A DNA stretch of 55,693 nt from an uncultured Ruminococcus sp. (GCA_910579955.1 CAJTWE010000018.1:1-55693); one strand, 5' to 3'; positions 16,048 to 25,174 are shown, counted from the first letter of the stretch. Notes: generated from the letters alone by a model not told the origin. Program-made: numbers and translations.

Positions 16048-16707
16048 ATGAAAAAATATAAATTTTTATTATTCGATCTCGATGGTACTATTACCGATTC
16101 AGAAGAAGGAATTCTGAATTGTGTACGATATGGACTTACATCTTGTGGATTCCCTGTACCTGATTATGATACGCTTAAAGCGTTTATAGGACCTCCGCTT
16201 GTTGTGTCATATCAGGAGATTTGCGGACTTTCGTATGAGGATACTGAGGCGGCAATACTTAAATATCGTGAAAGATACAGTGAAAAGGGTATTTTTGAAA
16301 ATAGATTATATGATGGAATATCAGAGCTTTTATTTGATTTGAAAAATTCAGGATATAAAATTGCACTTGCAACTTCTAAACCGGAGATATTTGCAAGAAG
16401 AATACTCGATCATTTCGGAATAGCAGAAGCATTTGACGCAGTAGCAGGCTCTTCGATAAACCGTGAAGATGAGACTAAGGCAGATATGATATGTCTTGCT
16501 ATGGAAAGACTGGGGCTTGCAGAGGAGAACAAACGTGAAGTACTGATGATAGGAGATAGAAAGCATGATATTTTAGGTGCAAAGGAATGCGATGTAGATG
16601 TTGCAGGTGTGCAGTACGGCTACGCACCGGAGGGTGAACTTATGAAATATGGTGCGGATATTATAGCTGAAAGTGTAGCTGCACTTAGGGCATTTTTGAT
16701 TTTTTGA
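16048..16707 (+). CDS. HAD-superfamily hydrolase, phosphoglycolate phosphatase-like
   Basis: 219 residues with all HAD motifs: FDLDGTITDSEEG (nucleophile Asp, general acid Asp), LATSKPE (motif II), Lys in the segment before VLMIGDRKHDILGA (motif IV Asp pair). The cap insertion between motifs I and II is of the helical C1 type found in PGP/Gph and pyrophosphatase PpaX relatives. Substrate unknown; a small phosphomonoester is likely. TTAGGAGAAG precedes the start. Confidence 0.88.
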   Translation: MKKYKFLLFDLDGTITDSEEGILNCVRYGLTSCGFPVPDYDTLKAFIGPPLVVSYQEICGLSYEDTEAAILKYRERYSEKGIFENRLYDGISELLFDLKNSGYKIALATSKPEIFARRILDHFGIAEAFDAVAGSSINREDETKADMICLAMERLGLAEENKREVLMIGDRKHDILGAKECDVDVAGVQYGYAPEGELMKYGADIIAESVAALRAFLIF

Positions 16708-16780
16708 GAAAATTCCAAAATCTGTGTAACCATTTTATCTTGGATGTGTATATATAAGTGAATTTGCAAATTCAGACAGG

Positions 16781-17344
16781 ATGGGAAGTACGTTGAAAAA
16801 AAGAATCTATAGACAGCTTCAAAAAAACAGTGAAAAAACCATTGAAAAGCTCATATCTGATTATTCGGGCTATGTGTATACTATACTCTTCAATATGGTA
16901 GGCGGATATTGTACGTCTGAGGATTTAGAGGAAATGACATCTGATGTATTTATAAGGCTTTGGCAGAATTTAGATATACTGGATAAAAATCGTCCTATAA
17001 GTCCGTATCTTGCGGCTATTGCAAGAAATCTTGCAAAAAACAAATTGAGAAGCATACAGGCACGACCTGATTTTTGTGAATTTGAAGATATAGTATCTGA
17101 TGGTACTGATGTTGCAGATTCTATAGAATGGCTTGAGGATATGTCGCTTTTACAACATGGCATTGACGAGCTTTCTTTTGTTGAACGTGAACTGGTAATA
17201 CGCTATTATTTTTATGGCGAATCCTTAAATTCACTGGCAAAACGTTTTTCCATATCTGATGCAAACGCAAAAACAAAGCTGTATCGTGCACGAAAAAAGC
17301 TAAAAGATTTTCTGACAGAAAAGGGGTTTGAGCATGAAAAATAA
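16781..17344 (+). CDS. ECF-type RNA polymerase sigma factor
   Basis: 187 residues from ATG 16781; a TTG at 16793 giving an MKKRIYRQ start is a realistic alternative because AGG abuts the ATG. Region 2 shows DYSGYVYTILFNM and EEMTSDVFIRLWQNLDILD; region 4 shows FVERELVIRYYFYGESLNSLAKRFSISDANAKTKLYRARKKLKDFL, with a helix-turn-helix. It directs RNA polymerase to a small regulon. Its end overlaps the next gene, a single-TM protein, as in classic sigma/anti-sigma pairs. Confidence 0.92.
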   Translation: MGSTLKKRIYRQLQKNSEKTIEKLISDYSGYVYTILFNMVGGYCTSEDLEEMTSDVFIRLWQNLDILDKNRPISPYLAAIARNLAKNKLRSIQARPDFCEFEDIVSDGTDVADSIEWLEDMSLLQHGIDELSFVERELVIRYYFYGESLNSLAKRFSISDANAKTKLYRARKKLKDFLTEKGFEHEK

Positions 17345-17966
17345 CTGGAAAAAAGAGTATTCATTACAGGAAATTTCGCTTGATAAGGACTTTTATGAAG
17401 CTGTCGGAAAAAACGTTCGAGAAAAAATTAAAAGTGATATGCAGAAAGGAAATATTATCATGAACTCAAAAAATAAAAGACGTACAGCTATTATATGTGC
17501 TGCCGCCGCTGCGCTGTTATCTGTGTCCGCAATAGGCATTCATGCTGCTGCAAGTACAGATTTTTGGCAAGAGATAAAGGTTTGGATAAACGGAGAAGAA
17601 ATTACTGCTTCTATGTCTAAAACTGATGATGACGAATTCTACATTGCAGTTGAGGACGAAGCAGGTACAGAAGATTGTGTGAGATCTGAGCAATTTGATG
17701 TCATTGCGGTCGATGCTTTGGATATGGAATTTTATACAGAGTGTGACTCTAAAAATCGTCTCTGGCTTAAAGCGCACGAAGACGCTGATTTTGCTGTTGA
17801 TATCACAGACGAACTTGTAAAAAACGGTTCTTACAGTGTTAACTGCATTTTTGGCAATGGATGTACAAAGGTCATTACCGTTGAAGGCACTTTGAAAGAC
17901 AATACTATTACTGTAAGCCCGATTGAAACTGAAATATCTCCGATAACAGACACTACGCTTGAATAA
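17334..17966 (+). CDS. Single-TM protein, putative anti-sigma factor partner of the ECF sigma
   Basis: 210 residues from ATG 17334, whose ATGAAAAATAA overlaps the sigma stop; a TTG at 17328 is the alternative. A short cytoplasmic part (about 1-45, with KEYSLQEISLDKDFYEAVG) is followed by one TM helix (TAIICAAAAALLSVSAIGIHAAAS) and an external region of about 140 residues rich in Asp/Glu. No zinc-binding HxxxCxxC motif is seen, so it is not a ZAS-type anti-sigma. Position and topology suggest it holds the sigma factor and responds to an outside signal; inference only. Confidence 0.65.
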   Translation: MKNNWKKEYSLQEISLDKDFYEAVGKNVREKIKSDMQKGNIIMNSKNKRRTAIICAAAAALLSVSAIGIHAAASTDFWQEIKVWINGEEITASMSKTDDDEFYIAVEDEAGTEDCVRSEQFDVIAVDALDMEFYTECDSKNRLWLKAHEDADFAVDITDELVKNGSYSVNCIFGNGCTKVITVEGTLKDNTITVSPIETEISPITDTTLE

Positions 17967-17983
17967 TTAAATAATAGTTAAAG

Positions 17984-18032
17984 CAATACCGCATAAAGCA
18001 GCTTCAGCAGCTTTGTGCGGTATTGTTTTATT
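17984..18032 (+). terminator. Terminator after the ECF sigma operon
   Basis: A 16-bp stem (CAATACCGCATAAAGC / GCTTTGTGCGGTATTG, one G-U) followed by TTTTATT. It separates the ECF operon from spoIIA. Confidence 0.85.
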
Positions 18033-18154
18033 CACTTGTATTTTGTCGTTTTCTGCGATAGAAAAAGCCTGTTGATTTGTCTTTACGACAACTTTCTCAT
18101 AAATATGGTTGTACAATGTAAGCATACCGAAAAAACAAAGGAGGGGATCTTTTT

Positions 18155-18490
18155 ATGACAGTAGCTCTTCAAAACGATAACTCCTGTCTGATAGCATCAT
18201 TGAGCGGTGAACTTGACCATCACAGTGTACGTACGATTCGTGAGGAAATAGACACAGCTATTTCAGAAGAACAGCCGGAAAAACTCGCACTTGATTTTGG
18301 CGGAGTTACATTCATGGACAGTTCAGGTATAGGGCTTATTTTAGGACGCTGTAAAGTTATGGGAGGTATTGGCGGAACAACTGCCATATGGAATCCGCCG
18401 CCACATATAAGACGTGTTATGAAGCTTTCTGGAATAGAAAGACTTGCAAAAATAGAACATTCCAAAAGCGGAAAGGAAGATGTAAAGTGA
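18155..18490 (+). CDS. spoIIAA: Anti-sigma F factor antagonist SpoIIAA
   Basis: 111 residues, a STAS domain. It opens with ASLSGELDHHSVRTIREEID and has DFGGVTFMDSSGIGLILGR, where a Ser of DSSG is the phosphorylation site used by the partner kinase. When unphosphorylated it frees sigma F from SpoIIAB in the forespore. AGGAGGGG precedes the ATG. First gene of the spoIIA operon, overlapping the next gene by four bases. Confidence 0.95.
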   Translation: MTVALQNDNSCLIASLSGELDHHSVRTIREEIDTAISEEQPEKLALDFGGVTFMDSSGIGLILGRCKVMGGIGGTTAIWNPPPHIRRVMKLSGIERLAKIEHSKSGKEDVK

Positions 18491-18933
18491 AAACAGAAAA
18501 TTGGGTAAAGTTAAGCTTTCCCGGAATATCGGTGAATGAACAGACATCACGCTCTATAGTGTCTGCGTTTCTTGTTCAAGCTGATCCTACTATAGAAGAA
18601 CTTGCAGATATAAGAACAGCTGTTTCAGAAGCGGTGACTAATTCTATTGTACATGGCTATAGGAATATAGAAGGCGATGTGGAGCTTTGTATAAAGCTTC
18701 TTGCAGACCGTGAAATATACATAAGAGTAAAGGACAAGGGCTGTGGTATTGAGGATGTAGAAAAGGCGATGGAACCTCTGTTTACTACAGCTGCCAATGA
18801 AGAAAGAGCAGGTCTTGGATTTGCTGTTATGCAGAGCTTTATGGATAGTGTTCATGTACGAAGTAAGACGGGGTCTGGAACAACAGTTATAATGCGTAAA
18901 AAACTAAGGGGCGCTTCATGCAGGACAAGCTGA
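18487..18933 (+). CDS. spoIIAB: Anti-sigma F factor / serine kinase SpoIIAB
   Basis: 148 residues, start GTG 18487 in the GTGA overlap with spoIIAA. GHKL kinase motifs are clear: DIRTAVSEAVTNSIVHGY (N box), VKDKGCGIEDV (G1) and EERAGLGFAVMQSFMD (G2 region). It binds sigma F and phosphorylates SpoIIAA. The gene overlaps sigF by 16 bases, consistent with tight translational coupling to set stoichiometry. Confidence 0.95.
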   Translation: MKTENWVKLSFPGISVNEQTSRSIVSAFLVQADPTIEELADIRTAVSEAVTNSIVHGYRNIEGDVELCIKLLADREIYIRVKDKGCGIEDVEKAMEPLFTTAANEERAGLGFAVMQSFMDSVHVRSKTGSGTTVIMRKKLRGASCRTS

Positions 18934-19586
18934 AAGCTGATAAGGTGCGTGCGGAAGAACATTTAGGGCTTGTGCATCATTGTGCAAACCGTTTCCGTGG
19001 ACGTGGTATCGAATATGAAGAGCTATATTCAGCCGGTTGCTTAGGACTTATGAAAGCTGTAAAGGGCTTTAATCCGGAAAGAGGCGTACAGTTTTCGACC
19101 TATGCAGTACCGGTTATACTGGGGGAGCTTAAAAGGCTTTTCCGTGACGGCGGAACTATAAAAGTCAGCCGCCGGATGAGAGAGTGCGCCATGGTTCTAA
19201 GGAGGCTTCAAGAGGCATACATAAGGGATTATGGGCAGGAACCAACGCTGTCAAAGCTCAGCGAGCTTGCAGGAGTCAGTGAAGAAGATGCCGCACAGGC
19301 GCTATGTGTGACACAAGCACCTATATCACTGACGGTAGGTGATGACGGAGATGATTCGCAGCTGGAAATACCTGTTCCGGCACCGGACAAGGCGATCGGC
19401 GATCTTATAGCTCTCAGACAAACTATGGCACTGCTTTCATCGGAAGATCAGAAGCTTTTGAAGCTGCGATATTTTCAGAATCTTACTCAGGCAAAAACAG
19501 CAGCGATACTTGGTATGACACAGGTGCAGGTTTCACGCCGTGAAAAGAAAATTCTGACACAAATGAGAGAAAATCTGCTTGAATAA
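18918..19586 (+). CDS. sigF: Sporulation sigma factor F (SpoIIAC)
   Basis: 222 residues. Region 2 contains EYEELYSAGCLGLMKAVKGF and GVQFSTYAVPVILGELKR; region 3 GTIKVSRRMRE; region 4 LSSEDQKLLKLRYFQNLTQAKTAAILGMTQVQVSRREKKIL. Sigma F and G are alike in sequence; its place third in spoIIAA-spoIIAB-sigF identifies F. It is the first forespore-specific sigma factor. Confidence 0.95.
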   Translation: MQDKLKADKVRAEEHLGLVHHCANRFRGRGIEYEELYSAGCLGLMKAVKGFNPERGVQFSTYAVPVILGELKRLFRDGGTIKVSRRMRECAMVLRRLQEAYIRDYGQEPTLSKLSELAGVSEEDAAQALCVTQAPISLTVGDDGDDSQLEIPVPAPDKAIGDLIALRQTMALLSSEDQKLLKLRYFQNLTQAKTAAILGMTQVQVSRREKKILTQMRENLLE

Positions 19587-19599
19587 AATTTTACATAAT

Positions 19600-19650
19600 A
19601 AAAACGCTTTCTGTTAATGTTGGGATACATGACAGAAAGCGTTTTTTATT
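19600..19650 (+). terminator. Terminator of the spoIIA operon
   Basis: A 15-bp stem (AAAAACGCTTTCTGT / ACAGAAAGCGTTTTT) and a T-rich tail. Confidence 0.93.
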
Positions 19651-19657
19651 TTTAGCT

Positions 19658-19677
19658 TACGCAAGTGCGTATACGCA
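19658..19677 (+). promoter_or_regulatory. Candidate operator: three TACGCA half-sites
   Basis: TACGCA, TGCGTA and TACGCA follow one another with AG between the first two. Bases 19666-19677 form a perfect 12-bp palindrome. The array lies 45-64 bases upstream of the small XRE gene, where its own promoter should be; autoregulation is inferred. Confidence 0.5.
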
Positions 19678-19721
19678 AAAACATAGATTTTGATAAAATA
19701 ATAATAGAAAAGGGGGCATTT

Positions 19722-19967
19722 ATGATGGGAGTAAAAGATACAATAGTCAATCGTATTTATGAGCTTTGTGAAATACAGAATATAAAGCCGAATGAACTTG
19801 CAAATCGTTCTGGTGTTACGCCATCAACAGTATATTCTCTGTTGGATTCAAAACGTCATAATGTTTCCGTTGTTACTTTGAAAATTTTATGCGATGGTTT
19901 TGGCATTACTCTCGGTGAATTTTTTAGTACAAAAGCTTTTGATGATTTGCCGCAGGAGTTAAAATAA
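19722..19967 (+). CDS. Small XRE/Cro-CI family DNA-binding protein
   Basis: 81 residues from ATG 19722 (a second ATG follows directly), with AGGGGGC in front. Almost the whole protein is one HTH_3 domain: IKPNELANRSGVTPSTVYSLLDSKRHNVSVVTLKILCDGFGITLGEFF, with HTH near residues 25-45. It lacks any other domain, so it probably acts as a dimeric repressor. It lies behind the spoIIA terminator with its own upstream palindromes. Targets unknown. Confidence 0.85.
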   Translation: MMGVKDTIVNRIYELCEIQNIKPNELANRSGVTPSTVYSLLDSKRHNVSVVTLKILCDGFGITLGEFFSTKAFDDLPQELK

Positions 19968-19989
19968 CATACCTTTGGCGTGTTTTACC

Positions 19990-20035
19990 CTTCCGTCACG
20001 GCTAAAGCCGTGCCACCTTCCCTTTCGGGGAAGGC
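19990..20035. repeat. Double-hairpin intergenic repeat (REP/MITE-like)
   Basis: CCTTCCGTCACGGCTAAAGC and following bases form two adjacent hairpins: CACGGCTAAAGCCGTG (19997-20012) and CCTTCCC / GGGAAGG around CTTTCG (20016-20034). This layout and wording resemble short palindromic intergenic repeats that I recall as common in gut Oscillospiraceae. Only one copy is in this window, so the repeat status is from memory. Confidence 0.55.
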
Positions 20036-20066
20036 AATTAGTGGATGGATTCATAATGAAAATAAC

Positions 20067-20105
20067 AAAAGGCTGCTGCAATTAAAATTTGCAACAGCCT
20101 TTTTG
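20067..20105. terminator. Bidirectional terminator, mainly for purL
   Basis: GGCTGCTGCAA / TTGCAACAGCC stem with one mismatch, T5 on the plus strand and a shorter T run on the minus strand. Its core is shared with the terminators at 1968, 37631 and 43794. Confidence 0.8.
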
Positions 20106-20127
20106 TTTAGTTTAGTTTAATTTTATT

Positions 20128-23100
20128 TTATTTAAAATAATCTACACCACTCTGGAAAATTCTCTGGTCTTTTTCACCGGGAACGTTTCTGTAGAGGTTT
20201 TTACCAATACGCTCACTGTGACCCATTTTACCCAATACTCTGCCGTCAGGAGAGGTGATACCTTCGATCGCAGCCATTGATGTGTTAGGATTGAAATGGA
20301 TATCCATTGTAGGATTGCCTTCCATATCAACGTACTGAGTAGCGATCTGACCATTCTTAGCAAGCTGATCAATGAGAGACTGAGGAGCTACAAAGCGGCC
20401 TTCACCATGAGAAATTGCAACTGTGTGAATATCTCCCGGCTTGCAGCCATAGAGCCAAGGTGACTTGTTGGAAGCAATTCTTGTATTGACAAGCATAGAC
20501 TGGTGACGTGCAATTGTGTTGAATGTCAGTGTAGGTGAATCATTCTTCATATCTGTAATTTCACCATAAGGAACGAGGCCAAGCTTTATAAGTGCCTGGA
20601 AGCCGTTGCAAATACCAAGCATAAGACCGTCACGGTTCTGGAGCAAGTTGTGAACAGCGTCCTTGATTTTTGGATTGCGGAAGAATGCTGTGATAAACTT
20701 ACCGCTGCCGTCTGGTTCGTCACCGCCGCTGAAACCTCCGGGTATCATGATTATCTGAGAATTTTTGATAAGCATTGCAAAGGTGTCAACAGATTCTTCA
20801 ATAGCAGCAGCAGAGAGGTTCTTTATAACGAATACCTCAGCTCTTGCGCCTGCACGCTCAAATATTCTTGCTGTATCATACTCGCAGTTAGTACCCGGGA
20901 ATACTGGGATAAGAACACGAGGACGAGCTTCTTTGATGCCTGCGGACAGAGTTTCTGTGCGATTATAAGAATAAGTCTCAGGAACTTCTGTGGTAGTCTT
21001 GATACGGCATGGGAATACAGGTTCTAGCTTCTTTTCCCATACGCCAATAAGATCATTAAGATCAAGTGTATAGTCAGGAGCTGCGATTGCCTGCGCCTGA
21101 GTTGTTGTACCGATAATCTCTTCGTCCTGCTGTGCATCGCCGATAAGCTCAACGATAAATGCACCAGCACATGGCTGGAACAATTCTTCTGGAGAAAGCT
21201 TTTTAGCAAAGCTGAAACCAATTTTGTTACCGAATGCCATTTTAGCGATACCTTCTGCAACACCGCCAAAGTCAACTGCCCAAACAGCAGCAGCTCTGCC
21301 ATCAGCAATGATTTTTTCAAGCTTGTCAAAGCATTCTCTTACGCTATCGAATACAGGCAGACCATTTTCATCATATTTAGGGCGAATCTGAATTACTGTG
21401 CTTCCTGTTTTCTTGAATTCTGTGGAAACGACCTTATCTGCATTTGCAGTAGAAACGGCAAATGAAACCAGTGTAGGGGGTACGTCGATATTCTCAAATG
21501 TACCTGACATGGAGTCCTTACCGCCAATAGATCCGCAAGACAGTTCAAGCTGCGCCTTGAATGCACCAAGAAGTGCTGCCATAGGCTTGCCCCAACGTGA
21601 TGGTGTATTTTGAGTTCTTTCAAAGTATTCCTGGAATGTCAGCCAGCAGTGATGCCAGCTGCCGCCTGCTGCTACTATCTTTGCGATAGAGGAAACAACA
21701 GCACACATTGCACCATGGTATGGGCTGTTTTCGCTGATAAGAGGATTAAAGCCCCATCCCATAAGTGAACAGGTATTTGTTTCACCACGAAGAACCGGTA
21801 TCTTAGCTGCCATAGCCTGTGACGGTGAAAGCTGATATACGCCGCCGAAAGGCATAAGAACAGTACCAGCACCGATAGTTGAGTCAAACTTTTCGATAAG
21901 TCCCTTCTGAGAACATACATTCAGGTTGGACATAAGCTCGCTCCAGCTTTCAGCACAATCGTCCATTGCGTTTACAGGTGTAACCTTAGGAGCTTCTATA
22001 ACTATATCAGTGTACTTAGGAGCACCGTTTGAATTAAGGAATTCACGGGACAAGTCAACAATAACATTGCCATTCCAATTCATAGTAAGTCTTGGATCAG
22101 CCTTTACAGTTGCAACTATAGTTGCTTCGAGATTTTCCTTAGCTGCTTCACGCAGGAATCTGTCAGCTTCGTGTTCAGAAACAACAACAGCCATACGTTC
22201 CTGTGATTCGGAAATAGCTATTTCCGTACCGTCCAGACCATCATATTTCTTAGGAACTGCATTTAGGTCAATATTCAGACCGTCTGTCAGTTCGCCGATA
22301 GCAACAGAAACACCGCCTGCACCAAAGTCGTTGCAGCGCTTGATCATCTGTGTAACAAATGGATTGCGGAAAAGTCTCTGGAGTTTACGTTCTTCCGGAG
22401 CATTACCCTTCTGAACCTCTGCACCGCATGATTCAAGGGATTCAACAGTATGAGACTTAGAAGAGCCTGTAGCACCGCCGCAGCCGTCACGACCTGTTTT
22501 ACCGCCAAGGAGAATTACAACGTCACCCGGCTGTGGAGCTTCTCTTCTAATGTTTGAAGCCGGAGCAGCACCAAGAACAGCACCGATTTCCATACGCTTT
22601 GCCATATAACCCGGATGATAAACTTCGGATACGTGACCGGTAGCAAGTCCGATCTGGTTACCATAGGAGCTATATCCGTTTGCAGCGCCTTGAGTTATCT
22701 TTCTCTGAGGAAGCTTTCCTGAAATTGTATCAGCAATAGGAACAAGCGGATTAGCAGCACCTGTTACACGCATTGCCTGATATACATATGAACGGCCTGA
22801 CAGCGGATCACGGATAGCGCCTCCGAGACAAGTAGCAGCACCGCCGAAAGGTTCTATCTCAGTAGGGTGGTTATGGGTCTCATTTTTGAACATGAGGATC
22901 CAGTCCTCTTCTCTGCCATCAATATCAACCTTGATCTTAACAGAACAAGCGTTTATCTCTTCGCTTTCGTCAAGATCATTAAGCTTTCCATCAGCCTTTA
23001 GCTTACGAACGGCAAGTGTAGCCATATCCATAAGAGTGATCGGTTTAGCATCTCTGCCAAGCTCGCTGCGGATTCTCAGATAATCATCATATGTTTCCTT

Positions 23101-23832
23101 GATATATGGAGTTTCAATATCGGCATTTTCAATATTTGTAAGGAATGTTGTGTGACGGCAGTGGTCAGACCAATAGGTATCTATCATGCGTATTTCAGTA
23201 ATAGTAGGATCACGTTTTTCTGTATCATGGAAATATTTCTGACAGAACTTAATATCTTCCAGATCCATTGCAAGGCCGTATTCCTTGATAAAGTCAGAAA
23301 GCTCTGCTACAGTAAGGCCAATAAATCCGTTAAGGATCTTTACAGTTGTAGGAATCTCATAATTTGCATCAAGTGATTCCGGCAGTTCCATAGCAGCCTC
23401 ACGTCGTTCTACAGGGTTAATGAGATAAGCTTTTACCTTGTCAAATTCAGCGTCGGTAATATTTCCGCTGATGATATAGATCTGTGCGGAACGTACACGG
23501 CAACGTTCACCCTGGAGCAGGATTTGTATACACTGCTCGCAGCTGTCGGCTCTCTGGTCAAACTGACCCGGCAGATACTCTGTAGCAAACATACGCTGAT
23601 TGCCAGTAAGCTTTGGCAGCTCACTGTAAACATTATCAACAGCCGGCTCAGAGAAAACAGTAGGTACAGCTTTTTCAAAAGCTTCCTGTGTGAGACGGTC
23701 GGCATCATAGCGATTGAAAACACGAACGCCAGTTACGTTTGTACGTAGTGCAGTCTGGAGGTCGCCTAAAACAGACTGAGCCTCAACCGCAAATTCAGGT
23801 TTCTTTTCTACATAAATTCGATAAACAGACAT
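20128..23832 (-). CDS. purL: Phosphoribosylformylglycinamidine synthase, fused synthetase-glutaminase
   Basis: 1234 residues, the large single-chain form that joins PurS/PurL/PurQ functions. It converts FGAR to FGAM with ATP and glutamine. The N-terminal half has TYWSDHCRHTTF and FKNETHNHPTEIEPFGGAATCLGG; the C-terminal glutamine amidotransferase domain has MLGICNGFQAL (nucleophile Cys near residue 1074) and HGEGRF (near 1143). It starts four bases after the mtaB stop, so both genes are co-transcribed. No other pur genes are in the window. Confidence 0.97.
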   Translation of the reverse strand: MSVYRIYVEKKPEFAVEAQSVLGDLQTALRTNVTGVRVFNRYDADRLTQEAFEKAVPTVFSEPAVDNVYSELPKLTGNQRMFATEYLPGQFDQRADSCEQCIQILLQGERCRVRSAQIYIISGNITDAEFDKVKAYLINPVERREAAMELPESLDANYEIPTTVKILNGFIGLTVAELSDFIKEYGLAMDLEDIKFCQKYFHDTEKRDPTITEIRMIDTYWSDHCRHTTFLTNIENADIETPYIKETYDDYLRIRSELGRDAKPITLMDMATLAVRKLKADGKLNDLDESEEINACSVKIKVDIDGREEDWILMFKNETHNHPTEIEPFGGAATCLGGAIRDPLSGRSYVYQAMRVTGAANPLVPIADTISGKLPQRKITQGAANGYSSYGNQIGLATGHVSEVYHPGYMAKRMEIGAVLGAAPASNIRREAPQPGDVVILLGGKTGRDGCGGATGSSKSHTVESLESCGAEVQKGNAPEERKLQRLFRNPFVTQMIKRCNDFGAGGVSVAIGELTDGLNIDLNAVPKKYDGLDGTEIAISESQERMAVVVSEHEADRFLREAAKENLEATIVATVKADPRLTMNWNGNVIVDLSREFLNSNGAPKYTDIVIEAPKVTPVNAMDDCAESWSELMSNLNVCSQKGLIEKFDSTIGAGTVLMPFGGVYQLSPSQAMAAKIPVLRGETNTCSLMGWGFNPLISENSPYHGAMCAVVSSIAKIVAAGGSWHHCWLTFQEYFERTQNTPSRWGKPMAALLGAFKAQLELSCGSIGGKDSMSGTFENIDVPPTLVSFAVSTANADKVVSTEFKKTGSTVIQIRPKYDENGLPVFDSVRECFDKLEKIIADGRAAAVWAVDFGGVAEGIAKMAFGNKIGFSFAKKLSPEELFQPCAGAFIVELIGDAQQDEEIIGTTTQAQAIAAPDYTLDLNDLIGVWEKKLEPVFPCRIKTTTEVPETYSYNRTETLSAGIKEARPRVLIPVFPGTNCEYDTARIFERAGARAEVFVIKNLSAAAIEESVDTFAMLIKNSQIIMIPGGFSGGDEPDGSGKFITAFFRNPKIKDAVHNLLQNRDGLMLGICNGFQALIKLGLVPYGEITDMKNDSPTLTFNTIARHQSMLVNTRIASNKSPWLYGCKPGDIHTVAISHGEGRFVAPQSLIDQLAKNGQIATQYVDMEGNPTMDIHFNPNTSMAAIEGITSPDGRVLGKMGHSERIGKNLYRNVPGEKDQRIFQSGVDYFK

Positions 23833-23836
23833 AGTA

Positions 23837-25174
23837 TTACTCCTTCATGTTGGATTTGCTTGGATTTGCAGAACTGCTGTCACATATGTGACCATAGCAG
23901 ACTGCTGCATCACTCTCTTCTATTGTAACATAAAATAATGATTTACGCAAACTTTTTTTTGTATTTTTTTCGGGAATTTTTACTACAGTGCCATCAGGGG
24001 CATGACCCGTATGGAAACCGTCGCCTTTTTCACGCTCAAAAAGTACAGGAACAGTTTGTCCAATAAGACTTTTAAGGTGGTTTTTCTGTAGTTTTTCACC
24101 TAGAGCCTGTAAAATACGCATTCTTTCAGCTTTAACGTTTTCCTGAATCTGATTTTTCATTTTCGCCGCAGCAGTACCTGGTCTTACAGAATAGCGGAAC
24201 ACATGAATTTTAGAAAAACCTATTTTTTCTGCAAATAAAAGTGTTTCCTCAAATTCTTCTGGTGTTTCACCAGGGAATCCTACCATAATATCTGTTGTTA
24301 TAGCGGCATTTGGGAAATGCTTTCTTATAAGGCTACATAAACCTTCATATTCTGCTGTAGTATAGCGGCGGTTCATACGCTTTAAAACAGTATCCGAGCC
24401 GCTTTGCAGGGATAAGTGAAATTGCGGACAGAAGTTTTGTATTTCTTTAAGCTTTGACAGTATCTCGTCCGTTATTTTTTCCGGTTCGAGTGAACCGAGT
24501 CTTATACGAACGTCTCCGATTTCCGAAATACATTTTACAGCATCAAGAATAGAACCGCCCCATTCAGAACCGTAGAATGCAAGATTTATACCGCAAAGTA
24601 CTATTTCACGATGTCCGGAAGATATAAGCTCTTCTGCGGCAGATTTTAGTTCATGTAGCGGCATTGATCTGCATCTTCCTCTGGCGTAGGGAATAATACA
24701 GTAGGTACAAAAGCAGTTGCAGCCGTCTTGTATTTTAAGAAATGCTCTTGTGTTTTTAGAAAAATGATCGCATTTCAACAGCTCAAATGAATCATTATTG
24801 CCATAAGACGACACTGAACAAATCTTTTGTTTTGTTAAGATAAATTCATCTAAAAGCTTGGGCAGCTCAGATCTGTTTTTTGTGCCAATGATAATATCAA
24901 CCTCTGTAAGCTCCATTGCCTTTTCCGGAAATGCTTGTGCATAACAGCCGGTGAGAACTATTATCATATTAGGATTTTCTTTTTTGAGTTTATGAAGCAT
25001 ACTGCATACACGGCTGTCACCGGAAGCTGTAACAGTACATGAGTTTATAACTGCAATGTCAGCCTTTGAAGGTATGCTGGTACTTTCATAGCCGTGTTCT
25101 TTTAAAAGGCTTTCCATTCCGGCAGTCTCACAGGTATTTACCTTGCAGCCAAATGTATAAAAATAACAGAGCAA
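23837..25174 (-). CDS. mtaB: tRNA t6A37 methylthiotransferase MtaB
   Basis: 445 residues, starting at TTG 25174 with AAAGGAGG in front. It is a radical-SAM methylthiotransferase that makes ms2t6A at position 37 of ANN-decoding tRNAs. The UPF0004 domain has Cys in FGCKVN, NSCTV and TGCYA (one Fe-S cluster); the radical-SAM cluster is CNCFCTYC (about residues 151-158); a TRAM-like region is at the C-terminus. FGCKVN and the short N-terminus favour MtaB over MiaB or RimO. Directly upstream of purL. Confidence 0.93.
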   Translation of the reverse strand: MLCYFYTFGCKVNTCETAGMESLLKEHGYESTSIPSKADIAVINSCTVTASGDSRVCSMLHKLKKENPNMIIVLTGCYAQAFPEKAMELTEVDIIIGTKNRSELPKLLDEFILTKQKICSVSSYGNNDSFELLKCDHFSKNTRAFLKIQDGCNCFCTYCIIPYARGRCRSMPLHELKSAAEELISSGHREIVLCGINLAFYGSEWGGSILDAVKCISEIGDVRIRLGSLEPEKITDEILSKLKEIQNFCPQFHLSLQSGSDTVLKRMNRRYTTAEYEGLCSLIRKHFPNAAITTDIMVGFPGETPEEFEETLLFAEKIGFSKIHVFRYSVRPGTAAAKMKNQIQENVKAERMRILQALGEKLQKNHLKSLIGQTVPVLFEREKGDGFHTGHAPDGTVVKIPEKNTKKSLRKSLFYVTIEESDAAVCYGHICDSSSANPSKSNMKE

